Assembly: GCA_031548365.1 (NCBI GenBank)
Contig: JAVBRD010000033.1
Coordinates: 1-24,090 of the forward strand
Direction of reading: 5' to 3'
Length of the DNA: 24,090 nt
Origin: JAVBRD01 sp031548365
Lineage (GTDB): Bacteria > Bacillota > Clostridia > Christensenellales > UBA1750
This document shows, piece after piece, positions 7,709 through 15,925 of the stretch. Below the pieces are notes generated by a model. It saw only the letters and a list, made by a program, of their open reading frames with translations. It was not told the origin of the DNA and ran no database searches. Numbering within the stretch: the stretch's first letter is position 1; every line of letters starts with the position of its first letter. A program made the translations under genes and the position numbers.

Positions 7709-7890
7709 CCTTGGGTACGGCGATTGCAGTTTTTGCACTAAGCTGCGCGGCTATAGCGTTCTGCGCGGTCAATAGGCGCGCGGCAGGTGGAGCGCTCTGG
7801 CTGTACGGGTTGCTGTTGTTTTCGGTGCTGGCTGCCGCGAGTGTGGCGTACGCGGCGCTGGGCGCGGTGCTCGTGAGCGGCATTCGCTGA
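7705..7890 (+). CDS. 61-residue two-helix membrane peptide
   Basis: A short gene starting in the ATGA overlap with the DUF3592 gene, with GAGGGGG upstream. The product is almost entirely hydrophobic: LGTAIAVFALSCAAIAFCAV, a short NRRAAGG turn, then LWLYGLLLFSVLAAASVAYA. This makes a tight membrane hairpin. No family was recognised. The good ribosome binding site, overlap coupling and hydrophobic composition, which is not expected of a chance frame, support a real gene. It probably assists the flanking DUF3592 or DUF3137 membrane proteins (inference). Confidence 0.65.
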   Translation: MTLGTAIAVFALSCAAIAFCAVNRRAAGGALWLYGLLLFSVLAAASVAYAALGAVLVSGIR

Positions 7891-7926
7891 CGCGCGGCCG
7901 AAGACTTTGAGGGAGGGAAACGCTGC

Positions 7927-9135
7927 ATGCAGGTAAGGGTCAAAGGGAGCCTGACACTCGCTCTGATCGGCTTGGTGGTGCTGTCCTTCCTGGCCCGGGA
8001 GGATCCGACCGCCAACACAATATTCATTGTATCGCTGGCGTGCGCTTCGGTCTACTTTGGCTATTTACTGGTCAGGCTGATCCGAAGGACCAGGAGGGGA
8101 ACAAAGCTCGTTTGGAGTGTTCTCGGGTCGCTCGGTCTGCGCACGGACACGACGCGGCGGGCGGACGGTCGTGCCCACGCGTCGCCAATAGAAGCGCGCG
8201 TGGACGTGCAGTATGTGTCCGATCCAAGCGTACTCGCCGCACTCAACCGTTGCCGGGTAGGCATACTGCTCAGCGTTCTCGTTTTTGTGATCATCCCTCC
8301 GCTCACGCTGTTGCTCATCGTTGCCGCGCTCGTGACTGGAGGCGTTACACTGCTTCCCGCTTTGGCGATGATGCTGGCGGGCCCGCTCATGATCTGGTTG
8401 GCAGTCAGGTCGCGAAAACGCATGACCCAGCTGTTCAAGGACACCGTCATCCCACAAATGCTCTCCGGTGTTTTCGGCGACGTGAGATACGCTCCCGGCG
8501 GCGGCATCGACATTGAGTCAGTCGGTCTTTTCACGCGTATGGACCGCCTCTCGTACGGCGACATGCTTGAGGCGACATATCGCGGGAGGCGGTTTGCGCA
8601 GGGCGACGCAAAGATCACGCGCGTCGATGCGCGCAAGGAGCTGACCAAGGACAGCCGGGGATATCTGGAGAGCAGGACGGTCGAGGAAGACACCATCCTG
8701 TTCAATGGCCGGGTGATGCGGTTCGTCCGTCCGTTACGAATGAGCGAGCCGGTTCACGTGGTCAGCCATGATTTCAAAACCACGCTTCACGGGCGCGGCG
8801 CGCCGGCTCCCGGCTGGGAAAGCGTGCAGACGGAGCTCGAGGAGTTCAATAGCGTGTTCGGGGTGTACTCGCCCAGCCAGATCGCGGCCATGGCGCTGCT
8901 CACGCCGCCCGTGATGGAGAAAATCACTTGGCTCAACCGCGTTATCAACAGGCCCATGGCCCTGTGCTTTGAAGACGGCTTTTTGTACGTTTTCGTGAGC
9001 ATGGGACTGGGAGAGGACAGTTTCGAGATTTCAACGGTCCGCGGCAACAGGGCGGCCCTTGCCAAGCTGAACGCAGATATACAAATGACCATCGACATGA
9101 TGGGCATCCTCGACCTGGAATCTGAGACCAAATAG
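7927..9135 (+). CDS. DUF3137 family membrane protein
   Basis: A 402-residue protein. Two N-terminal helices (about 8-24 and 31-52) and two more at about 110-150 (LLSVLVFVIIPPLTLLLIVA, then a segment around ALAMMLAGPLMIWLAV) anchor it. A soluble C-terminal domain has the DUF3137 layout: YAPGGGIDIESVGLFTRMD, YGDMLEATYRGRRFAQGDAK, then EEDTILFNGRVMRF and a long alpha/beta tail. The function is unknown; DUF3137 genes commonly sit beside lemA, as here. GAGGGAGGGAAA precedes the ATG. An extra polar segment, about residues 55-100, separates the two helix pairs. Confidence 0.85.
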   Translation: MQVRVKGSLTLALIGLVVLSFLAREDPTANTIFIVSLACASVYFGYLLVRLIRRTRRGTKLVWSVLGSLGLRTDTTRRADGRAHASPIEARVDVQYVSDPSVLAALNRCRVGILLSVLVFVIIPPLTLLLIVAALVTGGVTLLPALAMMLAGPLMIWLAVRSRKRMTQLFKDTVIPQMLSGVFGDVRYAPGGGIDIESVGLFTRMDRLSYGDMLEATYRGRRFAQGDAKITRVDARKELTKDSRGYLESRTVEEDTILFNGRVMRFVRPLRMSEPVHVVSHDFKTTLHGRGAPAPGWESVQTELEEFNSVFGVYSPSQIAAMALLTPPVMEKITWLNRVINRPMALCFEDGFLYVFVSMGLGEDSFEISTVRGNRAALAKLNADIQMTIDMMGILDLESETK

Positions 9136-9176
9136 GCACAGAACGATCGGCCGCGGCTGCGGCGAGAGGAGAAAGC

Positions 9177-10307
9177 ATGCGAAAACATATTTCCTTGTTT
9201 GCGGCATTGATCCTGGCGCTTGTCGCGTCCACGGGGTGCGGCTCGCCCGCGCCCACCGCCGCGCCGGCAACCGTGACGCCCGCGCCGAACCCATCTCAGG
9301 CATTGGCGCCCGCGGCCGCCCCCACAATCGCGCCGAAACCGGCCCCTAAACCCGCGTCAATACCTCTTCCGGCGGGCGTCGAGTGGGCGGGCGTTTATGA
9401 AAATGACACGGCGATCGTCTCCGTCACAAACGTGAATCTGGGCGGCGATGCGTTGAACTTTTCCATGGAGACCATAACCGGCGCGGCGTTGGACGGCGTT
9501 CTCATGCCCGACGGAGGCCAGGCTGAATATATGGACTTGCGTTTTGTGATGCAAGCGGATGGCAGCCTCTCGGTGACGCAGTTTGAGCTGCGCGCCGACA
9601 GCGCGGAGCGCGCGAAGTTCGTGGGCGATTATCCGCAGGCGAGCGGGGATGCCCCTTCCGCCTCGCAGTCTGAGGAACCGTTTGTCCTCGCGGACATCGA
9701 GGGCTTGCTGGGCGATGTCACCATCGAGGGGGCCATTGACCTGCTCCAGCCAACGGCCGTGAGCTGGGATGATATGACAGAAGCGACGGGCGGTACGGAC
9801 ATGACCTTCCACTGCGCCGGGGGAACGGCTACATTCAGCGTGCGCGTGGAGGATATGGATGAAAAATTCCAGGTCGCGGCGGAAAATCAGAAGCTGAGCG
9901 CGCTCAGGCCCGGCATCACCGAGCAGGAGGCTGTTCTGAGCGCTGCGATGTGGGAAAGCGAATTTTTTGAACTGCCCACCGTCAGAGGTGTGAGCATCGG
10001 AGCCACGGAAGAAGAGGTTCTCAGGGCGTTTTATGTGGGCGAGATCCACGGAGACACGATTTATGATGTGACTGCCCTCAATCCGAAAGCGGATCTTTCC
10101 TGGTATCCTGAGTTTGAGTTTGTGGGCGCGCGTTACTACCAGGCGGAATGGCCGGATCCGGACCCTTTGCGCACCTACGGCATGCAGTACGCCTGGGCGA
10201 GCATGGAAGGCAAGGACGACTGGCGCACGTATCACTATCTCACGCACTGGATGAACGACGGCGCGGTCACTTCCATTGAGCTTTACACATCCACGGATCC
10301 GGAGTGA
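9177..10307 (+). CDS. Exported lipoprotein with Ala/Pro linker (unknown family)
   Basis: 376 residues. The signal peptide MRKHISLFAALILALVASTG ends at Cys21, a lipobox-like site (STG|C). About 40 residues of Ala/Pro/Thr-rich linker follow. A first globular part begins EWAGVYENDTAIVSVTNVNL, a small beta-barrel-like pattern. A second part (about residues 160-376) has LLGDVTIEGAIDLLQPTAV, VRGVSIGATEEEVLRAF and ARYYQAEWPDPDPLRTYGMQ; the GVSIGATEEEVLRAF helix resembles the SmpA/OmlA-like beginning of other clostridial lipoproteins (weak). It should sit on the outer face of the membrane. AGAGGAG lies 6 nt before the ATG. It is co-directional with, and closely follows, the DUF3137 gene. No function is assigned. 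Confidence 0.82.
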   Translation: MRKHISLFAALILALVASTGCGSPAPTAAPATVTPAPNPSQALAPAAAPTIAPKPAPKPASIPLPAGVEWAGVYENDTAIVSVTNVNLGGDALNFSMETITGAALDGVLMPDGGQAEYMDLRFVMQADGSLSVTQFELRADSAERAKFVGDYPQASGDAPSASQSEEPFVLADIEGLLGDVTIEGAIDLLQPTAVSWDDMTEATGGTDMTFHCAGGTATFSVRVEDMDEKFQVAAENQKLSALRPGITEQEAVLSAAMWESEFFELPTVRGVSIGATEEEVLRAFYVGEIHGDTIYDVTALNPKADLSWYPEFEFVGARYYQAEWPDPDPLRTYGMQYAWASMEGKDDWRTYHYLTHWMNDGAVTSIELYTSTDPE

Positions 10308-10342
10308 ACGGTCATCACCATTGAAAGGGAGGAGAAACAATC

Positions 10343-10756
10343 ATGGTCATAGCGGCAGGCGTTGTTTTTCTGTTGGTTGGCGTTGCAATGATGATCAGAA
10401 ACATCAAGAAGAAAGAGCGGTGTTCGGTGCCCGTGGAAGCCACCGTCATCGGGATGACGGAAAAGCAGGAAATTGAGAAGGATGAACTCGACGAAGGCAG
10501 GAATGTCACCGTGACCCGATACTCCCCCGTGGTGGAGTATGTGATTGGGAGCAAAACCTACAAGACACACAGCAGCACGTATTCGACGTACAAGACCAAG
10601 AGCCCGGGTGACCGGGTGACGATCTACTATAACCCGGAGGACCCCACGGAAGTGGTGTTCACGGCCGGGAGCGGGGGCAGCAGTTCCATGCACTGGATCG
10701 CCATCGGAACCGGTGTTGTCATGATCGCGATCGGCATCGTCATGCCGATGATGTAG
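10343..10756 (+). CDS. DUF3592-type membrane protein (second copy)
   Basis: 137 residues: an N-terminal helix (VIAAGVVFLLVGVAMMIRNI), an extracytoplasmic beta domain and a C-terminal helix (WIAIGTGVVMIAIGIVMPMM). The beta domain shows the DUF3592 sequence order VPVEATVIGMTE, YSPVVEYVIGSKTY and PGDRVTIYYNPEDPTEVVF. The first DUF3592 copy (7232-7708) shares this architecture but little identity, so they look like old paralogues rather than a recent duplication. GGGAGGAG before the ATG is a strong ribosome binding site. It ends 45 nt before a terminator-like hairpin and may be the last gene of the first transcription unit. Confidence 0.85.
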   Translation: MVIAAGVVFLLVGVAMMIRNIKKKERCSVPVEATVIGMTEKQEIEKDELDEGRNVTVTRYSPVVEYVIGSKTYKTHSSTYSTYKTKSPGDRVTIYYNPEDPTEVVFTAGSGGSSSMHWIAIGTGVVMIAIGIVMPMM

Positions 10757-10800
10757 CCGAGTCCAAACGGACAACCCAACAGGCGTGTTTGAAAACTCGA

Positions 10801-10856
10801 GGGGACGGCGCGCGCATGGGCATTTCACGGTGCGGGCGCGGGCGCGTCCCCTTTTT
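10801..10856 (+). terminator. Rho-independent terminator or attenuator
   Basis: GGGGACG (10801-10807) pairs with CGTCCCC (10845-10851), extended by further GC-rich pairing with bulges, and is followed directly by TTTTT (10852-10856). It lies between the second DUF3592 gene and the second lipoprotein gene, so the plus-strand run is probably two units or partly attenuated. Confidence 0.7.
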
Positions 10857-10890
10857 GGCGGCTGTTCTGCAAAGAGGAGATGTATAGAAG

Positions 10891-12072
10891 ATGAAACCAG
10901 TTTTCCTAGCGCTTCTGATGGTCCCTGCACTTAGTTTGTGTTTGTTCACCGGCTGCACCGCGCGTTTGCCGGAGCCTGCGCCCGGACCGTCTCATACGCC
11001 GACGGTCGCGGTGCCGGTCTCAACGGCTGCGTCTCCAATCTCCGCCGCGCCTTCACCGGCCAAGCCGGTCCCACCGGCGACGCCCGCGCCGCCGAGCGTG
11101 ACCAAGACGGGTGAGTTTACGCCCGACGGCCTCCGGCTGACAGGCAGCTTCGCGCCGGAGGGTATGGCGCTTGCGAAGGCGAATCTTATGAGCGACGGTA
11201 CCTTTGCCCGTGAGTTCACAACCGCGAGCGGGCTTGTGATTCGCGAGGAAAGGCGGCTTCCGGGCATTGTTACCGACAAAGATATCGTGAATGCGCTCCA
11301 AACCGGCGCGGATAAGCCTTCCGATATCAACCTGCGCGAATGCCCCGGCTTAAGCGCGAGGCTGACGTACCCGGTATGGCTGGCTGAGTATCAAGCAAAT
11401 GGTGGCGAAGGCGCGCAATCGTGCCTCTCAGCCTTCGTGGGCACGGACGATTGGTCGCTTGTCTACACGCTTGCCTATCCGGCAGGTTCTGACGAGTGCG
11501 CGCTTCTCGCGGATCGCTGGATCGCCCTGATCTGCCTGAAAGAGCCGCAGGACGAGCCCGATCCCGTCCTGGAAGCGCCCATTGATACCGAGCTTGAGGC
11601 CGTGCTCGACAGTGCCGCAAACGCCGCGGTCGTAACAAAGACCCAAATGTTTGTAAGAGGCGGACAACCCGACGGGTTTGCCGTGGCGTATGTCCACGAC
11701 TTGCTGAAGGGCTGGCTGCCCGATCGCGCGGGCATACCGGTCACAAACCAAAGCGTCGTGCTCAAGGAGAGCGAACTCGATCTTTTGTTCGGTTTATGCT
11801 TTGATGAGGGCCGCATGCCCTCCGAACAAGCGTGGAAGGCGTCGGAAGGCGTTGCGTGGAAAGACGGCGTTGTGACGTTTGCCGCGGAGAATCCCGGCGC
11901 AGCGCGGTTTGAGCCCGAGATGTCGCGATTCACGCCGGAAGGCGACGTGTGGGTTCATGGCACGATCATGCTCGGAGACAAAAACCACGGCACAGGCGCG
12001 TTTACGTTAAGGCCGACCGGCGCGTCCGCCGCGCCGCTGCTCTACCGGCTCTCTTCTTTAGAGCTAGACTGA
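10891..12072 (+). CDS. Second exported lipoprotein with Ala/Pro linker (unknown family)
   Basis: 393 residues. The signal peptide MKPVFLALLMVPALSLCLF leads to the lipobox FTG|C. About 45 residues rich in Pro, Ala, Thr and Ser follow, much like the first lipoprotein's linker. The globular part has no motif I recognise; it contains REFTTASGLVIREERRLPG, YPVWLAEYQANGGE, FVGTDDWSLVYTLAYPAG and ADRWIALICL, then a second half with YVHDLLKGWLPDRAG and a final beta strand region (GTIMLGDKNHGTGAFTL). AGAGGAG lies about 11 nt before the ATG. It ends 23 nt before the metallophosphatase start. It is the first gene after the hairpin at 10801-10856; I see no clear promoter in the short gap. The role is unknown. 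Confidence 0.78.
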   Translation: MKPVFLALLMVPALSLCLFTGCTARLPEPAPGPSHTPTVAVPVSTAASPISAAPSPAKPVPPATPAPPSVTKTGEFTPDGLRLTGSFAPEGMALAKANLMSDGTFAREFTTASGLVIREERRLPGIVTDKDIVNALQTGADKPSDINLRECPGLSARLTYPVWLAEYQANGGEGAQSCLSAFVGTDDWSLVYTLAYPAGSDECALLADRWIALICLKEPQDEPDPVLEAPIDTELEAVLDSAANAAVVTKTQMFVRGGQPDGFAVAYVHDLLKGWLPDRAGIPVTNQSVVLKESELDLLFGLCFDEGRMPSEQAWKASEGVAWKDGVVTFAAENPGAARFEPEMSRFTPEGDVWVHGTIMLGDKNHGTGAFTLRPTGASAAPLLYRLSSLELD

Positions 12073-12095
12073 CGACACATACGGGGGGATGCGCG

Positions 12096-13559
12096 TTGCC
12101 GACCACGAAAAAACTCACGCTTTTGCATTCTAATGACATGCACGGGGATTTCTTGGCCGAAACCATCGATAGCGCGCTCCTGGGGGGCGTCTCCATGCTC
12201 TCCGGATATGTGCGCAAGGTTCGCTCTGAAGAGGAAAACGTCATCTACGCGATCGCGGGCGACATGTTCCGCGGTTCAGTCATCGACAGTGAGTACAAGG
12301 GGCTGTCGACCATTGAAATCATGAATCTGCTCGCGCCTGATGTGGTGACGCTGGGCAACCACGAGGTGGACTATGGTGTTGCCCACCTGCTGTTCATTGA
12401 GAAATGCGCGAAATTTCCCATCATCAACGCCAACATGCACATCACCACCAACCGCGCGCGGCTTTTCCGCCCTTATCACATCATCCGCGTCGGCGGGATG
12501 AACGTGCTCTTTATCGGCATTCTCACAGAGGATGTGCTTTCTCAAACCAAAGGCGATAAGCTTGTCGGTTCGTTCATCAACGTGGGCGAGGCCGCTGATG
12601 AGGTCGGGCGGATCTGCAACAGCTACAAAACAACCGACATCGACCTGACGGTGCTCCTGACGCATATCGGGTTTGAAGAGGACAAAAAGCTCGCCGCGAT
12701 GCTTGACCCCGAGTGGGGGGTGGATATCATCGTGGGCGGGCACTCGCACACGATGCCTGATGAGCCGTGCAGAGTCAATGACGTGCTCATTGTTCAGGCG
12801 GGCTGCGGCACCGATCAGATCGGGCGTTTCGACATCTCGGTCGATACGGATCTCAACGCGATCGACTCCTTTGAGTGGCGCTTGGTTCCCATCACATCCG
12901 CCGACTGCCCGCGCGACACCGAGCTCGAGGAACTGATTCTCAGTTACAAAACCAAAACGGACGACAAATACATGCGCGTGATCACCCGTTTTGACCGCGA
13001 GCTGACGCATCCAGCGCGCAACCGGGAGACCGAGATTGGCAACCTGTTCTGCGACATCATCAAGGAAGCACTGGGCGTCAACGTGCTCCTGATAGGCTCG
13101 GGCAGCATTCGCAAGCCGGCGCTGGGCCCGGTGGTCACGTTTGCTTCACTTTGCGAAGTGTTTCCCTTCGACGCCAGCATTTACATGATCAAAACGTCGG
13201 GTGCGGCGCTTAAACGCATGCTGGCGTACATGCTGCGAGAGGAAGCGTTCAGCGCGCACACGGAGTTTTATCAGGTGTCCGGCGGGCTGGAAGTGACATG
13301 GTCGAGGCGCGAAGGCCAGTTTGTCCGCGCAGACTTTGAGGGCCGTCCCTTGCGCGACGATCAGGAACTCACCGTCGGGCTTCAGAAGTATCACCTGGAG
13401 AACTTCGAAAAAAACTTCGGTTTCCCGCTTGAACAAACCGGCTTCCCCGAACGCAAGCCTCGGGCGTTAACGACTTCATGTTTCGACATCCTGGATGAAT
13501 ACCTTTCCACCCACTCGCGCGTCGAGCGCGGTGTGGAAGGCCGGATTCACATCATTTAG
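12096..13559 (+). CDS. Cytoplasmic 5'-nucleotidase-like metallophosphatase (YunD-like)
   Basis: 487 residues from TTG 12096, preceded by GGGGGGATG. The N-terminal two-metal phosphoesterase domain has all expected motifs: LLHSNDMHGDF (D14, H16), AIAGDMFRGS, LGNHEVDYG, LLTHIGFEED and VGGHSHT. The C-terminal 5'-nucleotidase domain follows (NRETEIGNLFCDIIKEALG, LIGSGSIRKPALG, FPFDASIYMIKTSGAALKRM). It should release phosphate from nucleotides or related phosphoesters. It has no signal peptide, so like Bacillus YunD it is probably cytoplasmic, unlike the exported UshA type. The frame is open up to 11949 inside the upstream lipoprotein gene, but that extension is Arg-rich shadow sequence. Its place among exported proteins is unusual. 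Confidence 0.88.
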   Translation: MPTTKKLTLLHSNDMHGDFLAETIDSALLGGVSMLSGYVRKVRSEEENVIYAIAGDMFRGSVIDSEYKGLSTIEIMNLLAPDVVTLGNHEVDYGVAHLLFIEKCAKFPIINANMHITTNRARLFRPYHIIRVGGMNVLFIGILTEDVLSQTKGDKLVGSFINVGEAADEVGRICNSYKTTDIDLTVLLTHIGFEEDKKLAAMLDPEWGVDIIVGGHSHTMPDEPCRVNDVLIVQAGCGTDQIGRFDISVDTDLNAIDSFEWRLVPITSADCPRDTELEELILSYKTKTDDKYMRVITRFDRELTHPARNRETEIGNLFCDIIKEALGVNVLLIGSGSIRKPALGPVVTFASLCEVFPFDASIYMIKTSGAALKRMLAYMLREEAFSAHTEFYQVSGGLEVTWSRREGQFVRADFEGRPLRDDQELTVGLQKYHLENFEKNFGFPLEQTGFPERKPRALTTSCFDILDEYLSTHSRVERGVEGRIHII

Positions 13560-13600
13560 GAGAGCTGAAAGCCGGCGTCGTACAGCCGTGGGGGGTTAAA

Positions 13601-15925
13601 ATGAAAGTCAAGTCAAAAGCCCTTGTGTGGGTTCTCGTCGCGATGGGTACCGTCGTGGTGGGGGTTGTTGCGTTTGTCGCATATGGTTTCCACTTGCTGG
13701 CTCTTGAGGAAGAGGACATCCACCGCCGCGCTCAGCAGCATCACCCCGCAAACTATCGCGGCGACGTGGTCGATGTACACATCATAGACATGGCCAAACC
13801 GCTGCCGACGCCCAAAATACCGGTGGACCAGGAGGCCCTGAAAGAAGCGATCCAGGAGACGCTGAGTGTTCTAACCGCAGAGCGCGGAGCGTATTCGCGG
13901 GTGACGCAGGACAGTCTGAGCTACACCGAGCGGACAGAAGCCGTCACCATAGTCAGCAAAAACACAAAAGCGTACGTCGATAAGCGAATTGCCGAGTGGA
14001 GGGCCGCGCAGCAGCAAGGAAGCGGCGGAAAAGCAAACGCGCCCGACCCCTCCCCCGGAAACCGCGCGCCCGCGCAAACCCCGCGCGTCTCTCCTGGCGC
14101 CGCGCCGGACCAAACCCCTTTGGCCCACATAGGCGGAAGCGACCCCGGATTGATGGGGGACGGCGACTACATAGGAGTGTCCGAGCCGCCTCTAGATGAT
14201 GAGCAGGCCGCGATGCTGGAGCGTGTGTCGGACATGCTGGACGACGATCCCGCTCCACCGCAAGAGGCGCCTGTTGATCCGGCCGTGTACTTCGGCAATC
14301 TTTTCGACGGAAAAATCGAGTACGTTGCGCCCAGTCGCCAATTTTACCGCGAAGTCCTATCGCGGGATCAACAGCTGGTTTATGACATCATGTTGACCCA
14401 GGTTCAGAAAGGCGTGATGGCGTTCACGGCCAAGGCCAAGAGTCTTTCTGACGATGAGTACATGGATGTGTATTACGCCATTGGCTTTGATCATCCCGAG
14501 CTGTATTACTTGAGCGGTTATGGGTACACCGCCATGACGTATGAGGGCGAAGACTACTTCGGCTCCACTATCGGTTACGATCCCGATCCCGGCGTCAGCC
14601 CGGATGAATGTATCCGCAGGTTCAACGCCGCCGCCAAGCCTTTGCTCGAAGCGGGAAGGAAGCTGAAAACAGACATCGAAAAGGTCAAACTGGTACACGA
14701 CCGAATATGCCTCGAGGTCAGTTACACAAAAGCGGACGATATTCCGGCGGTCGCCGGCAAGATGCAGACCGCGTACAGCGCTATCGTCAACCGGGAGACG
14801 GTCTGCGCGGGCTATGCCAGAGCGCTGCAATTCTATCTCAACGCGCTGGGTGTTGAAGCGTCCACCGTCACTAGCCTCAATCACGGCTGGAACCTTGTCG
14901 AGCTCGACGGAGAATACTATAATATGGATGTCTGCTGGGACGACCACGCCTATCTGACGCTCGAAGGCGTGGCGAAGCAGGTGGTCGATTACGACTGGTT
15001 CAACGTGACCGACGCTTACGCGCGGGCGCAGGAAAATCCCTTCCATTTGCGTACAGAGCTGAGCGCGAGGCTGCCTGAAGCCAAGGGAACAAAGTACAAT
15101 TACTATACGTACTACAACGTCCCGACGCCCACGCCTCTGGACGCCTATCCAATACGCACGCCGTACCCCGACGACACCCCATCTCCTGTCATCACGCCCG
15201 GCCCGACGGACGATCCTCCCTTGTTCACGACGTCCGCGCCCGAGCAAACACCGGGCGGGGGAACAAATGGGTCGCGCCCCGAGGTGATGATCCCTCGGGA
15301 AGGCGACTTTTCAGACGGAACGGACCCGGCAGACCTTGAGTTCCTGCGCGAGACGGGGAGCATGCTGCTGAGCGACAACGCCGGCGTGGACGTGGCTTTA
15401 TTCTACACCGGCAAAGCGGTTATTGAAGACGGCGAGCATTGGTTCTTCGTGGGTGAAGCGGGCGGCGTAATCTATGCTGTCGCTTTTTCAGATGGGATCG
15501 ACAGCATCGGCTATATCGATCTTGACGGCGACTGCAAAATGAATTTCTTCATGCAGCTTGATATCGGCGATCCCTATGTGGTGAACGAAGACGATGTTTT
15601 TACGGTCGGCAAGCCGCCTGAGGTGTTCGCGCCGAACGAGAAATGGCGCGGCACTTTCCGGCACGAGGACGGACTCACCATCGACATCAATCCGTTTACC
15701 TATTCAGATGCGCCAGGCGAGGGTGAATCGGAAATCTATGTATCAGGGTATATCGGGATGACGCATGTGCTGGATTTCAAGGCCGTTGTCGAAGGTGACG
15801 AGGCGTCCGGTGAACAGGACGGGAACGCGTTCACACTGGAGTTTTTTGAGGACTCCGTGTTTCTCACCGACGTGAAGGGCGCGTCCGGTTACCCGAACGG
15901 CTGGTATGATAAGGTGCCGGAGTGA
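13601..15925 (+). CDS. Membrane-anchored transglutaminase-like protein
   Basis: 774 residues. An N-terminal helix (ALVWVLVAMGTVVVGVVAFV) acts as anchor or uncleaved signal. A helical region follows to about 145, then a Pro/Ala/Gly-rich linker (145-190). The transglutaminase-like core spans about 240-500 and has the full papain-type triad: C402 (ETVCAGYARAL), H428 (LNHGWNLVEL) and D443 (YYNMDVCWDD). This fold usually cleaves or cross-links peptides; the substrate here is unknown. A second Pro/Thr-rich linker lies at about 505-560. The C-terminal domain (about 570-774) ends in a beta-rich unit, EKWRGTFRHEDGLTIDINPF onwards, resembling in outline the AGVYEND unit of the first lipoprotein. GGGGGG lies about 5 nt upstream. 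Its TGA overlaps the next start by one base, so it is coupled to the MFS gene. Confidence 0.85.
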   Translation: MKVKSKALVWVLVAMGTVVVGVVAFVAYGFHLLALEEEDIHRRAQQHHPANYRGDVVDVHIIDMAKPLPTPKIPVDQEALKEAIQETLSVLTAERGAYSRVTQDSLSYTERTEAVTIVSKNTKAYVDKRIAEWRAAQQQGSGGKANAPDPSPGNRAPAQTPRVSPGAAPDQTPLAHIGGSDPGLMGDGDYIGVSEPPLDDEQAAMLERVSDMLDDDPAPPQEAPVDPAVYFGNLFDGKIEYVAPSRQFYREVLSRDQQLVYDIMLTQVQKGVMAFTAKAKSLSDDEYMDVYYAIGFDHPELYYLSGYGYTAMTYEGEDYFGSTIGYDPDPGVSPDECIRRFNAAAKPLLEAGRKLKTDIEKVKLVHDRICLEVSYTKADDIPAVAGKMQTAYSAIVNRETVCAGYARALQFYLNALGVEASTVTSLNHGWNLVELDGEYYNMDVCWDDHAYLTLEGVAKQVVDYDWFNVTDAYARAQENPFHLRTELSARLPEAKGTKYNYYTYYNVPTPTPLDAYPIRTPYPDDTPSPVITPGPTDDPPLFTTSAPEQTPGGGTNGSRPEVMIPREGDFSDGTDPADLEFLRETGSMLLSDNAGVDVALFYTGKAVIEDGEHWFFVGEAGGVIYAVAFSDGIDSIGYIDLDGDCKMNFFMQLDIGDPYVVNEDDVFTVGKPPEVFAPNEKWRGTFRHEDGLTIDINPFTYSDAPGEGESEIYVSGYIGMTHVLDFKAVVEGDEASGEQDGNAFTLEFFEDSVFLTDVKGASGYPNGWYDKVPE

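Noticed and set aside
9357..10340. 327-codon minus-strand open frame opposite the first lipoprotein
   Set aside because: His/Arg-rich with no motifs; GC-rich coding strands often give such antisense frames.
11949..12095. N-terminal extension of the metallophosphatase to 11949
   Set aside because: Arg-rich, unrelated to the family, and inside the upstream lipoprotein gene; TTG 12096 has a good ribosome binding site.
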